DNA of 64,000 nt from contig JANUWF010002273.1 of the NCBI GenBank assembly GCA_026120185.1, positions 2,153,001 through 2,217,000 on the forward strand, given 5' to 3'. A program made the translations under genes and the position numbers. The notes below the pieces were generated by a model, which was not told where the DNA came from, made no database searches, and was given only the letters and a program-made list of their open reading frames with translations. Below, piece by piece: positions 42,448-54,660 of this stretch; position 1 is the stretch's first letter; each line of letters begins with the position of its first letter. Source of the DNA: Voacanga thouarsii (taxonomy: Eukaryota; Streptophyta; Magnoliopsida; Gentianales; Apocynaceae).

Positions 42448-43978
42448 CTGTTAGAATTCGTGGACTCCTAAACGCGGAAAACATCCACGAATCCCTCCCG
42501 AGGACCCAAGTAAACGATTAAGATGATATAAGGTTTAAGAATTACCTCTGGTTGCTGTAATTGAAATCATTCGATTCTGGTTGCGTTGTTATACGTTCAA
42601 CCCGAACAATCACCAGACGTTGCAGTATGCGAACGTCCTCTATCAGATACACACTGCGAACTCACTCGATACCCGGAGAGTGCTAGCGCCTAGGGTTTGG
42701 GAGGGTTTTTTTTTTCTTTTCTGGTAGAGAATGGCACGAATGTTCTCAACCGAAAAATTGGACTATTGAAAATACGGCTAGGGTTTTCTTAAAAACCCCC
42801 GAACCTCTTAGAGTCCAACCCTAATAATATCTGATCATATTCTAATTTAAATTCAAATTAAATTTAAACTGGTATGATAAGATTCTGCCATTATCTCGGT
42901 AATTTAACTAATTAATTTACCGAGTCAGATTCTTATAATCTGGACATCATCCAGATACATCGAATGTTGACATATTTCCAGATTCATTGTATCTGGTAAA
43001 TTTTCTAAGTACGATTAACTTAGACATATTTCTAGATTCATCGAACTTGATTACTAGAAAAATAACCTAACAAGTTCGCTTATTGTGTGACCCTATAGGT
43101 TCATTTAACACTGGCAGTGTGCCTAAATCATATTTAAATGGCCCACAAGTTATAAGCGGTTTCTAACAAAACATTATAACTATCCAGGTTAAATGAAGAT
43201 CGGTGATCTCTTTGAACCAAACCATAATTTTATATTTAGTCCTTTTGTCACACGATATCCAGATTAAGCATAAGGCACGGAGCATGTCATCCTTATTAAG
43301 CTTAATCAATTATTTCTTGATTTCATAGTAGACTGTTCAAACAAATGATATCAATATCTTAGATTGATATATTTGAGCACGGCCATGCATTTTTAACAGT
43401 CTAACTTATCAAGGGGCCCATAGATATCTCTCCCATAACTGAGAGGGATAAATTCCTTCGCAATCAATCATATTCCTCTCATTGATTTATTCTATATCCA
43501 ACAGTAGTCTAATTTATTATCTGGTTAAAGACAACTTTAGACAATGTCAAAATATAGAATTTATCAAGTAGGAAACTATGATGAATATAGGTCGAAAGAC
43601 TTTCAATATTATTATGGCTAGAAAGTACTTATGACATATTCCATGAAGTACTCTCACAGTGGGTCATGTCCAATACAATGTTCTCTAACATTTATTTATG
43701 TCTTGACTCGATATCACAAATATCCATGGCCAGTAAAACATCGCCATCAAGTCACAAACATACTAATCTTAATTTATTATTATTCCAATAATAATAATTG
43801 ATCAGGGACAGTTTTAGAATAGTCATTGTATTCATTATAGGGTTTTACTATCAAGTCACGTACTTGATGACCAACAAAATAAAACTTACTATTCATGGAA
43901 AGGAAAGCCTCATATTATTATATAAAACATAATGACAATAGTATAAGTACAAATTGACTCTAGGGCATATTCCCAACA
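42448..43978 (-). mobile_element. Copia solo LTR inserted in E4 protease
   Basis: The minus strand starts TGTTGGGAATATGCCCTAGA at 43,978, a terminus shared with long-LTR copia elements (E3 LTR starts TGTTAGGAAATATGCCCT), and ends …GAATTCTAACA(G) at 42,448. The same GTTTG flanks it at 42,443-42,447 and 43,979-43,983. Removing the block restores a continuous protease sequence (KESL to EGDLVVLA). There is no internal region, so it is a solo LTR left by LTR-LTR recombination. Confidence 0.93.
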
Positions 43979-43983
43979 GTTTG

Positions 43984-44250
43984 GAGGGAGATTTGGTAGT
44001 CTTAGCTATTGACGACTATGACCTAATTCTGGGTATGGATTGGCTAGCTAAGCATGGAGCTAAAGTAGACTGTAAGAATAAATCTGTCCAGTTTATTGGA
44101 CCAGGATGCAATGTGCTGGAGTTCAATGGCAAATGGGTCAAAGAGTTGAAGCTCTTGATAGTTGGAGCAAAAGCCTAGAAATTGTTGAAGCAAGGATGTC
44201 AAGGATTTTTGGCGCACATGATAAATTAGCCGAAGGATCAATGCACCCTC
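43984..44250 (+). pseudogene. pol: E4 protease, C-terminal part
   Basis: Continues directly from the N-terminal part: EGDLVVLAIDDYDLILGMDW, LAKHGAKVDCKNKSVQF and VLEFNGKWVKELKLLIVGAK, followed by a TAG. The apparent upstream residues of this ORF belong to the solo LTR. Confidence 0.87.
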
Positions 44251-45180
44251 AAAGATACTGAGGTGGTAAAAGATTTTCCCGATGTGTTTCCTATGGAACT
44301 CACTTTTCTTCCTCCCAACCGAGAAGTTGAATTCACCATTGATCTAATTTCAGGAGCAGAACTTGTATCCCGAACCTCATAACAGATGGCACCGATAAAG
44401 TTGAATGAGCTAAAGGAGCAACTAGAGAAATTGGTGAAGCAAGGTTACATCAGGCATAGCACGTCATCTTAGAGAGCTCCAGTGTTATTTGTGAAGAAGA
44501 AGGACGGGACCTTAAGGTTGTGTATCGACTATCGGGGATTGACCAATCTGACCATCAAGAATAAATATCCTCTACCGTTAATTGATGAGCTGTTTGACTA
44601 GTTGCAGGGCTCCAGTTGTTATTCTAAGCTAGAATTAAGGCAAGGGTATTATCAAGTGCGGATAAAAGAAGAGGATATTCCTAAGACGGCCTTCAACACG
44701 AGATATGGTCACTATGAGTTCGTAGTGATGTCTTTTGGGGTAAGTAATGCACTGACGTGTTTATAGATTTGATGCATCGAGTTTTTCAACCCTACCTGGA
44801 TAAGTTCGTGGTGGTATTCATCGATGATATACTCATATACTCCAAGAGTCCGGAGGATCATGTTGAGCATCTCAAGCTGGTATTGAAAAAGTTAAGAGAG
44901 CACAAGCTTTATGCCAAATTTAGTAAGTGCGAATTTTGACTGGACAATGCATTGTTTCTTGGCCATGTGGTGACCAAGGATGTAATCAAGATGGACCCAG
45001 CAAAAGTTGAAGCAATTTGGACTAGAAGCAACCAGAGAACATCACGGAGATTAGAAGCTTCTTAGGATTGATCGGCTATTATAGGCAGTTTATTAAAGGG
45101 TTCTCAACGCTAACATCACCTATGACCCATCTATTGAGAAAAGATGTACCCTTTATCTGGAATAAGAAATGCGAGAAGAG
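44251..45180 (+). pseudogene. pol: E4 reverse transcriptase
   Basis: Recognisable RT runs from DFPDVFPMELTFLPPNREV through [104 protein letters not shown] (catalytic D-D kept), [15 protein letters not shown] and [14 protein letters not shown]. Breaks: TAG for Trp in the SPWGAP-type motif (about 44,470), TAG for Gln in the DxLQG motif (about 44,597), a frameshift near 44,750 and TGA for Trp at about 44,937. Confidence 0.9.
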
Positions 45181-45345
45181 TTTCCAAGAGCTGAAGCGGA
45201 GGTTCATAACGGCTCCAGTGCAGAGTTTGCCAGAGGGAGATACCTTACACTTTGTATACTAATGCTTCAAAGAAAGGTTTGGGAGCGGTATTAATGCATT
45301 ATTTATCCAAGAGTGTGTACCTAATGAGCAGCAGCTGAAGGATAA
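45181..45345 (+). pseudogene. pol: E4 RNase H with large internal deletion
   Basis: The sequence reads up to the first RNase H motif ([19 protein letters not shown] in alternate frames) and then, near 45,300, jumps to NEQQLKDKILEEAHKNKY of the integrase N-terminus. The intervening RNase H and spacer (about 230 residues present in E5) are missing. Confidence 0.85.
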
Positions 45346-46200
45346 GATTTTGGAAGAGGCGCATAAAAACAAGTACATTATTTATCCGAGAGAGGTAAAA
45401 ATGTATCAGGATTTGAAAAAGGTTTATTGGTGGCCCGGAATGAGGAAGAACGTGGTGAAGTATGTCTCCACGTGTCGACCTGTCAAAAAGTTAAGGTGGA
45501 GCATAAAAAGCCAGCAGGACTACTGCAACCATTACCAATACCTGAGTGGAAATGGGAAGAGGTGACCATGGACTTTGTTACCAGACTCCCTATGGCAAGG
45601 GCCCAAAAGGACGCCATATGGGATAGTGATAGACAGATTGACAAAGTTAGTGCATTTTATACTGGTGAATGTAAGGGATTCAATGGAGAAGTTAGCTCAA
45701 ACATATGTGCGAGAGATAGTCAGATTGCATGAAGTGCCTTCGAGTATTGTGTCCGACCGAGACCCGAGATTTACATCCCGATTTTGGGACAAGTTTCAGG
45801 AAGCAATGGATTTTAATTTGAAGTTTAGTGCAACAGCACACCTGCAAATCGATGGTCAATCAGAAAGGGTTATTCAAATATTTGAAGATATGTTAAGAGC
45901 TTGCGTATTAGATTTCAGGGATAAGTGGATTGAGTGTGTACTATATGCAGAATTGGCTTACAACAATAGCTACTAATCTTCGATTGGAATGGCCCCGTAT
46001 GAAGTACTGTATGGATGTGTGTCAAGTACCTCTATATTGGAGTTGGTCAGAAGATGGCCACATAAACAAGTTTGGGAAAGTCTGTGTTCAAGAGATGGCA
46101 GATAAGGTAAAGCTAATTAGATAAAGGTTGAAAGTGGCCCAAAGCGGACAAAAAGTTATGTAAATAATAGGCCAAGGGAGTTGAAATTTCAAGTAGGAGA
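45346..46200 (+). pseudogene. pol: E4 integrase
   Basis: N-terminal HHCC domain (HKNKYIIYPREVKMYQDLKK, VYWWPGMRKNVVKYVSTC) with a frameshift near 45,470. The core then reads [55 protein letters not shown] (Asp), then QIDGQSERVIQIFEDMLRAC (Glu) and ELAYNNSY followed by TAA. All three catalytic acids can be found. Stops and frame changes break the gene. Confidence 0.9.
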
Positions 46201-46643
46201 CAATGTATTTTCTAAGGTTGACTCTGAGTAGAGGAATTTTGAAGCATCCGAAAGGTGGGAAGCTGAATCCGAGATATTTTAGACCATTTTCGATAACGGA
46301 AAGGATTGGACCAATGGCGTATTGACTAGATTTGCCGAATGGTTTGACGGGAATACACAATGTATTCCATGTGTCGCAATTGAAGAAGTAAAATGTCGAC
46401 CCTAAACATATTTTGAATGACGAGCCGTTAGTTCTGCAACCCGACTTGAGTTACATGGAAAAACCTTTGAAAATTTTACATCGAAGTATCAAGACTCTCC
46501 GAAATAAGTAGATTCCTATGGTGAAGGTACATCAGGAGTATCATGGCACTCAAGATGCCACGTGGGAAATGAAAGAATGGGTGAAGCGAAAATATCCTGA
46601 CTTGAGATAAAGATACACTTGAATTTTGAGACGAAATTTTTCA
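46201..46643 (+). pseudogene. pol: E4 integrase tail and chromodomain
   Basis: Blocks SRGILKHPKGGKLNPRYFRP, DLPNGLTGIHNVFHVSQLKK and LLHR-type IKTLRNK-IPMVKVHQEY are followed by ATWEMKEWVKRKYPDL. This is a chromodomain-like ending (aromatic and ATWE residues near the end), characteristic of chromoviruses. Stops occur at several sites. Confidence 0.85.
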
Positions 46644-46656
46644 AATGAGGGGAGGA
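46644..46656 (+). other. E4 polypurine tract
   Basis: AATGAGGGGAGGA immediately before the 3' LTR start TGTAAAATC. Confidence 0.85.
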
Positions 46657-49600
46657 TGTAAAATCCCACCTAAACCTACCCTAGAGTAAGGGGGATGAGA
46701 TGCATATCATGTTATCATGCATCAAATATATCTCTCAAATGATTTTTATGTGCCTTAGAATTGTGGTTTATAGGTTATATGATTTATATGTGCTTGTTGA
46801 GTAGAAAGGGTAAAAAGGTAATTTTACTTCAGGTCGAAATAGGAATATGGCTTGAGGTTTATATAAGAAAAATATTTGATTGAGAAAGTAAGAACAAGAG
46901 TTAATGTGGTTAAGTGGTTAGAGCTTTGTGAATTAATCTCTAAGATCTTGAGTTCAAATCACATCACATGAGTTTTATTCATATTTATCCTTACCCATGT
47001 TTGAATTTTCTTTTTCTTACATTCCTTAAAGTTAGGTATGTTGTCTAAAGGAAGACACAATAGTAAGGTCTTGACCATGTGGTCTTGTCCTAAAATGAAT
47101 TCTAGAAGAATTCTTGTTTCCATTATTTTCGCAAAACTTGTCTTAACCTCTTTGAATTTGAACTATTCTTAAATTCTTAATTCATTTTTATACCCATAAA
47201 ATTCTGGGACAATCCCTTCCTAGGAATTTAAAAAATCCTAGCTCTTGTAGGATAGGGGTAGCTGAAAATGGGGAGGAAAAATAGGAGGAAGGTTCCATCA
47301 AATCACCATAGCTATTCCTTCAAAACTCCATCTTCTTCTTGTTCATGTTTTGGTTAAAAATCTAGAAATTTTTCTAGATTTCCTTCAAAACTATTTTCAA
47401 AAAATTGCAAAAAGCCTCTCTACCCAATTCTTGCAAGAAATCAACCATCTTGTGTAAGGATAATGGCTGGAATTCCTTGAATTTTCACAGCTTCACAGAC
47501 AATGCCAAACCAGAATTTTTTTTTCAGCAAACTAGCAACATCAAACATGAACTTGAAGCCATCCGTTAGAACATATGAACAGCTGGAACTTTCTCTGTTC
47601 TTCTTCGAGATGAAGGCTGGAAAACCACCATTAATGGACCTTCAGACACTCTTAAAATCCAAAATTGCTCCAAAGTGGACCGAAAATTCTGCACCAAAAC
47701 CACTTCACTTCCAAGTGTTCTTAAGCTTCAATTCCAGAAATTTTTGTCCAACTTTGCCTCTTCATACTAAGGCCAAAATTCTTTAGCCAACTACACCAAA
47801 TTTCGGCCCTTGTACAGCCATGAACTGAACCCCTTGGCTTCCCCACCAAACCTTGAATAATAGGACTCTATTATCATAACTCAAAATGCTCCTATCTTCA
47901 CTCTATCCAAACTTGTTCAAACTTCAAATTAAAATTTCAGATTTTGTTCTATTAAAACACTTATTTAGCTAGTTGATAAAACCAGCAAAATCCTCTGCCA
48001 TTCCATAGCTAATTTTGGCCAGCCTAAGCCTAAAACAACTCTCCATTCTTTAGTTAAGACATAGCTAGTTCAGCCATAAACCATTGAAAGACAAGAAACC
48101 TTCCAAGAGCAAACACCATTACCTAATCTTATACCTCAAATAACTCGACTTTTTCCTCAATTTGAATTTTGAAAAATCTGAAATTCTCTCTCTCATTCTT
48201 GAATAACGAAAAGCTCCCCTTATGCTAAGCTTTTTGGCCATCACTCACACTAGTACACACGAAATTCCTTTCCTCTCAAACTCTCTAAAAAAACACCAAG
48301 AACACACACTTCACATCTTTAAGCCTAAATCACTTCTAAACACCTTCAATCACTCTTAAACACCTTCAATCACTCTTAAACACACTAAACCATTAGTATT
48401 CAACCTATATTCTTCATTGGTGCACTTTATAGCACAAAACACACAAAGTTGAACCTTCGAACAGATCAAACCACCTTTTTTTTTAAGATACGAAGAACAC
48501 CAAAAAGCCATCAAGCACTCAAGGATCTCCACTAGGTAAGGCACAACTTTCATCAAACGTTTATCAAATCAAGCGGGGTTAGGTTGACATGAACTACCTT
48601 GGAAGACTTTTTGTACCCAAGAAGAACAGAAGAGCAGAAGATCAGGTAAGTTCCTGCATAAAGCTGTTTGAAGACCAAAGTTACCTTGGCAAGTCAAGTT
48701 TAATGTATATGAGCATTTGTACTGTAAATGCAATTATGGACAATTTTTCTTTTCTTTTCAATCAAGCAAAGCATTTAATGAGCAACAAGCAATTTTATAC
48801 AAAATGCCAAACTTTTTCTAAAAATCCAACTTTGACAAAAATTTTGGAAACCATAATTGCTATTTCAAAGAGAATCAATGTATGATCTTTTTTTTTCCAA
48901 GTGGGATGAACAAAACGTTGAGTATTCAATAAAGGTAGATTACTAGGACTAGTTTTTGAAGGGTTAGGGTAAGTTTCTCAGTAAGTGGCTACCTCTAAGG
49001 GGTAAGTCCTTTCCGAATAGGATGCCAGTCTTGTAGGTCATACCGGTCTGAGCTAGCAAGTTCAGTCAAGTGGACTGTGTGTTTCTGGAATGGACAACTG
49101 GTAAGTTTGGGTGTAGAGATGGCGGAGTATCTCCCCCAGTAGGCCGTACACCTACCTTGTTTCAGTATGCACAAAGTGTGGCATCCTGAACGTTATTTTG
49201 TCATGTGCATAAAGTGTGGTGCTATAGCTACCTCTTTTGAGCGGTTGTATTTATAGTATACATGTATGATTTGAAAGAAAAATATCACTCTTTATTTGTG
49301 AAATTTATTTGAGACTTGCCAGCACTTTCTTTTATGAAAATTTCTTGACTTGCATACATGAACTGTTTTATCTGAAACACTCAAAACACACAAGGGTTTA
49401 CTGAGATTTATGTCTCACCAGCTTTTATGCCATATTTTAGGTCGATCCTTCTATGAAGGTTATTAAGTAGAGATTGCCTATGTTTTGAGGATTTATTTCT
49501 TTCTGATGTATTTCATTTGAGAGATTTTAGTAGACATTTATTTATTTTTGGAACTTGTTTATATATTTCTTGAGTTGTAATAAGTTTAATTTTGAATTAT

Positions 49601-49702
49601 TTCTTTCATTTCTTTTGTGAGTCTTAGTTATAAAGACCTCTTGTCCTATGGATGGAGCGATATCCCCAGCCCTAATAAGGGTATAGGTAGTGGGGTGTTA
49701 CA
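46657..49702 (+). repeat. E4 3' LTR
   Basis: Starts TGTAAAATCCC and ends GGGGTGTTACA. It is colinear with the 5' LTR apart from the ~180-bp block and small indels, including a small tandem duplication of CACCTTCAATCACTCTTAAA at about 48,342-48,381. Confidence 0.93.
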
Positions 49703-50264
49703 ATCTGCTTGCCATAGCCGTCTTCATCTAGGCCCTTTTTTTTTGTCTTTTTTTAAAAAAGAACGCAAGTTGCTTCCCGCCACCATTCTTGATCATTTTC
49801 TCTCCTTTTTTAAATTGACTTTTTTTAAACAATTTTCTTTTTTTTTTAAAGAAAACTAACCAATTTTTTTCCTTTTTTTTTGAAGCTAACTTTCTTTTTT
49901 TTTTTTTTTTTTTGGAATCCCAACTTTTTTTTTTTTTTTGGTGAAGCTAACTTTTTTTGGGACCTTTTTTTTTAACCAAGTCCAATTATGGTGTACTTTT
50001 CAAATTTGCGATCTTCTTCGGGCCAACAGTCATTCACGACCACGAAAATGATCGAACGGAAGTTGGAATGACTTTGACGATTTATGAGGCAAAGTCTACC
50101 AAATATATGGGGTCCTACCAAAGGCGACATTCCAATGACTTGTGAAGGAATGGTCAACAAAAGTCAACTTCAAAGGCACTCGCTCCCCGAAGGCATGGAT
50201 TCTTCTTTTCTCAAATCATCGACCTCAAGCTCATCCTAGTGTGTTACCTTCACTTGGATGGTGA
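49703..50264 (+). pseudogene. PMD locus segment between E4 and E3
   Basis: The stretch begins with the E4 target copy (ATCTG) and ends with the E3 target copy (GGTGA), so it belongs to the host sequence of both insertions. It contains long T-runs (49,726-49,756 and 49,801-49,975) and then a low-complexity potentially coding part (Ser-rich, about 50,150-50,240) directly upstream of the PMD coding region that resumes at 59,492. No domain is recognised in this segment itself. Confidence 0.4.
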
Positions 50265-52078
50265 TGTTAGGAAATATGCCCTCTTAGACTATGTTTCAGA
50301 CGTAAATATCGCATGTTTAATAAAAGAGTTTAATATTCAAAAATTGTTTGTGAATTTACATTTTTATTTGTGCACAATTACGTTTGGAAAAAACCCATTG
50401 TGTTTAAGTAAGTGGTCCATGTGAATAGAGGTATTTCACAATGAGGTATGGATCACGGGTTACTTAACACATAAACTTTTGTTCTTAACCGATTGATGAG
50501 AATGTGAATCTCATCATGTCTAGGTTATTATGTTGTGAATTCTAAATGGAGAATGGCTTACTTTTAGCCAGTGAGTAGTCCACTCACTTCATGACATAAG
50601 CGTATTTTGAATACGTAGAACAGGACCTGTAGTAGTGGTTTCTAAAAGTACTATATGGTAGAAACCTAAACTACTACCGCTATTGCGTTTACTAATACTC
50701 TAAGACTTGAGTATGAGTTGGTGGTCTGACAAAGCTGGAAGCGTATACTTTGATATGCTACAGTTGAGGTTCTATTGTAGGGCCAATATACGTGCATGCT
50801 GGGAATGTGTGACTAGTTAGTCAAGACAGACTTATACAAGATAGTTTCTATACTATATCGCACCTTGTGGTTGTCTGAATGATCTAAATATCCAGGGCCC
50901 TGGGAAACATAACTTAGATGTTTGCTTTAGGGTAGCTCTCTTGGAAAGCTGAAATAATCCAGGAAGTCGTGGATCATTGGACTAGAGGCCTAAGGATGGT
51001 AGATGTCATTTAGAAATGTGTTAGCACACTTCTTCCTCTCTAAATATACAGCGATGTATAGAGGGGTATTTTAGTCAGTATACCTGTAGGTCGGAGACTT
51101 TGCTAATGCAGCACTGTTCTTGGGATCAATATTTTCTTATGGTAATATTAGGAAATATTTAAAATGTAAAATACAGCTATTTATATAGTAAGGGTATTTT
51201 TGTCATTTTAGTAGTAAAGGCGGTGTGTCTTTTGGTCCCCAGTATAGACCGTGAGTCCTAATTAAATACGGGCTAAGGAATTGAATTTAAATTAAACGGA
51301 ATTTATTTTATTTAAGTAGCCTAATTTAATTGTTGAGCTAGAATAAAATAAAGGTCCATGGAGAGAAAATTAATTAAATTAGTTTAGTGGGTTAATTAAT
51401 TATTTAGGGCTTTGGCCTAGTTTGAATTATTAAAGATTAACCTGTGACTAAACTAATATAGGCTTATTTATTGGACTAGTTTATTTGGGCTGAAAAATTA
51501 ATTATTAATTGGGCCATTTATGTGGTTCTAATTAGAATAATTAATTAAGTCCAAAAGGTTAAATTTAGAGTCTAATGGCCCAATCCAATTTAACCTAACG
51601 TTTTTATTTAGGTTAAACAAGAGGATTGAAAACTACGTTGTTGTCAGAACACACACTCTCTGAGACGGCTTCTTCTCTGTGAAAAACCAGACGTTTCTCT
51701 CTCTCTCCCTCCAAAAAAAGGTTCCTTAGTCTATAGTTGTTCACCAAACGGATTTAGGCAAACCATATACTCGAAGATCGAGAGATTGGCGTTCACCTAC
51801 ATGCAAAGACGGAGTAGGAGACTTGTAGAAATCGCACCAAAGGCTTCCACTAACGTACCTACCCCGATAGTACACATTCCAATCCAGCCAACTCTTAGAA
51901 CGAGGAAAAGGGATAAAAAAATTTTAACCTCGGAGTCCTGCCAGAGCACAACTGGCGCCGGCTAGGGTTGCCGGAGCCGGCATCGGCTCTGATCGGGATT
52001 CCCCTGTTCTTCAATTTTTCCAGTTTTTGATCTTCACTTCCGTTGCGTGCACTGTGTTTTCTGTTTTCTATGCCTTCA
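50265..52078 (+). repeat. E3 5' LTR
   Basis: TGTTAGGAAATATGCCC to CTATGCCTTCA, followed by AT and TGGTATCAGA. Readily alignable to the 3' LTR over its entire length. Confidence 0.95.
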
Positions 52079-52080
52079 AT

Positions 52081-52092
52081 TGGTATCAGATC
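52081..52092 (+). promoter_or_regulatory. E3 primer-binding site (tRNA-iMet)
   Basis: TGGTATCAGATC two bases after the LTR end. Confidence 0.87.
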
Positions 52093-53763
52093 ATGAAGGT
52101 TTTGTGAAAATATAGGGAGCATGCATCTAAATGAATAAAACTGGACACATATGTGTGATTAAAATTGTGATCCTTCGCTGTTTATGGTATGGATAGATTC
52201 TCTGTTAAACCTCGCGGGTGAAGGTATAGGAGATGTGTAATTTACTATTTTTCTTAGCAAATTGTGTAAGCCCAATGTTTATAGGTATAGGCGACTGTTG
52301 GTTTTGGTTGATTTCATTGAATTTGGGTTGAAATCAGAGAGCCATTGATACCCGAAGTTCAGAAGAAAATAGGAAAAATTCGCAGAGGAAATTCGCAGGA
52401 AAAAAAACTACAGGATCAGGCGTCCAGACTGGAACCGGCACGGCTTGGGGTGCTGGAATCGGCGCCGACTTGGGTCTGGAAGGCCGGTCTATGAGCTGGT
52501 TTCTCGTGGGTCCTGGTTCTGTGCGACGAGTGCAGTGGACCACACTGTAGATAGGTGCATGATCCAGTATGGCGAGTGCATTGGACCAAGGAGAAATTTT
52601 TTACTTTTTCCTTGTAATTTTTCTTGCGTTTTCTTTTGGTTTTGGGGTCTATACCAGACGAAGTTAATATTTTGCAATAGTTAATATTCAAGGAATATTT
52701 TTGCATGAAAAATATTAGTAAAGGATTTTAGGATTAAACAAGACAATTAATTAATTAATATGTTTAATTCTATTATCTGGGCACTTAGGTTTAAAAATAG
52801 AAGAGCATGAAAACGTCTACTATTTTTTAGCATGCTAGTTATTTTTATGTACCTATGTGCACGTTTTCTCAAAGACCAAAGTCTTTGGGAATGTTTTGAC
52901 AAGGAAAATATTTTTCTACAAATTAAATGGTTATTTTAACTTGAACAAAAATTAATCCTTAGATATTTTCTCAAAGGATTTAATCATTGACACAGAAAAT
53001 ATATTAGATTTAGATATTTCTGTAAGGTTAAAATAGAAAGCCATTTTGTTTTAATTTTGGCACAAGAAAAATTATTTTGTCAAATAAATTTGAGACCAAA
53101 GTCTCCAAAAAGTTTTAATTGAAAAATTTTTGAAATCATTAATTTTTTAACTTAAATAAAATTAGTCCATGGGAAAAACTCTCAAATGATATAAACCTTG
53201 ACATAGAGATTTTTATTCACTTAGACATTTTATTTTTGAGTTAAGGGAAAATTTGATGGAAATTTTCAGAAGGATATTTTTCAGAAAACCCTTGTTTTAA
53301 AATACTAAGTGGGAAAGGGGTTCCAATAGCCCCACGACTTCCATCACGATCCTCATTAGAGATCGAGGGTCCCTTCGCGTCACCCTGGGAGTGAACCCGT
53401 ATAGGATGGGGATACTACAAGAATCTAGATCTAATGGAGGGATGTAATTAATAACACGGGACACGTACGATGATCGGCCATCCCCTCGTTGGCGGTCATA
53501 GTATGAGGAATGTCCACAGGAGATGAGAGGAAACGGCCATCCCCTCGATGGAGTTATCTTCTAGATCATTACCTAGAAGGGAAATTAATTTGTAGTGGTT
53601 AACATACTTAGCTTAGGAAACTGTTAATCTTCCCAAGAAGCTATGCCAGTTTTCCTAAAAGCCAAATTGATTATTATCAATTTTGATAATAAGGATAAAG
53701 TGCAAATATTTATTTTATTTTCACAAACTAATTATTTTTCTTTTATTTTTCGATTTTTCAGAA
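52093..53763 (+). other. E3 long leader with GC-rich repeated motif
   Basis: 1.67 kb without real coding sequence; the ORFs called here are shadows. A GC-rich part at about 53,310-53,560 contains CGGCCATCCCCTCG twice (53,475-53,488 and 53,534-53,547). It is a candidate RNA structure or packaging/dimerisation element before gag. Confidence 0.55.
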
Positions 53764-54660
53764 ATGGTGGGAGGTTCTTTTAGTCCATCGGCCATTATTC
53801 TCCGAGAGAATAAGCTAATGGGACCAAACTATGTGGACTGGAAGAGGAACCTGGACATAATACTCACAGCGGAAGAGTATAAGTATATCCTTTACAAAAC
53901 CTGCCCTGTAATTGGGAAGGGTTCCACCGCCGAGAAGCATGAGGCTGAGAAGGCATGGAAGAAGGCCGACGAGATAGCTCGTTGTTACATGTTGGCCTTT
54001 ATGTTTAATGTGCTCCAATCCAAATATGAGCACATGACCACTGTGTTTGACATAACCCAATCATTAGCCACGATGTTCGCAGATAAGAGCCAGCCCGCAA
54101 GGCAGGAGGCTCTTCGAACCATCATTAATACTAAGATGGCGAGGGAGCATCAGTCAGAGAGTATATGCTCAAGATGATTGTTGCTTTGAGGAGGCAAAAA
54201 TCTTAGGGGTTGTCATTGACCCCAAGAGTCAAGTGGACATGGTTCTCGAATCTCTACCGGGTTCCTTTACTGAGTTGAACTATAACATGAACAAGTTGAA
54301 CATGGGTTTAACTGAGTTGATGAAGGAGCTCCAGATGGTGGAGAAGGTCATGAAGCCACAATCAAAGGCTATGATTTCTAAGGTTTCATCTTCTAGAACT
54401 AGGCTCAAGCCCAGAAAGTTCAGAAAGAAGAAGGGGAATGTAGCGGTCCAACCCAAGACCCAGCCCAAAAACAAACCCAAGGGCAAGTGCTTCAAGTGTG
54501 GACTGAAGAGACACTGGAAAAAGGAGTGTCTAGATCTTCAAGCCAAGAAAAACCCCATAGGTAATGTTCTCTATCTAGAGTCTATATCAATAGTTGGATC
54601 AACTTCCACTTGGATTGTTGATTCAGGGGCCACTAATCACATCTGTAACTCCTTTCATTG
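53764..54660 (+). pseudogene. gag: E3 Gag
   Basis: The likely start is ATG 53,764 (MVGGSFSPSAIILRENKL) rather than the upstream in-frame ATG, because the Gag family pattern begins here. Blocks: LMGPNYVDWKRNLDIILTAE, YKYILYKTCP, KKADEIARCYMLAFM, VLQSKYEHMTTVFDI, then SQVDMVLESLPGSFTELNYN. The zinc knuckle is CFKCGLKRHWKKEC (CX2CX4HX4C) at about 54,488-54,529. Two single-base deletions (about 54,140 and 54,187) shift the frame between the two halves. Confidence 0.9.

Larger units (their letters stand above)
37021..49702 (+). mobile_element. Chromodomain-type Ty3/gypsy retrotransposon E4
   Basis: 5' LTR 37,021-40,220; primer site 40,223; ORF0 40,321-40,800; gag from 41,066; protease, split by a copia solo LTR; RT; deleted RNase H; integrase; chromodomain-like tail; polypurine tract; 3' LTR 46,657-49,702. 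Flanks ATCTA (37,016-37,020) and ATCTG (49,703-49,707) match at four of five bases and probably are the target duplication. RT before integrase and the integrase tail identify a chromovirus, likely Tekay/Del-like given ~3-kb LTRs. Without the solo LTR it would be about 11.1 kb. Confidence 0.93.

Noticed and set aside
47502..48885. ORFs in the E4 3' LTR (and 37,841-39,406 in the 5' LTR)
   Set aside because: The frames are repeated in both LTRs but are not conserved as one reading frame; typical chance ORFs of a 3-kb LTR.
52334..52706. Overlapping ORFs in the E3 leader
   Set aside because: Located in the untranslated leader, no homology to Gag, frames on both strands.
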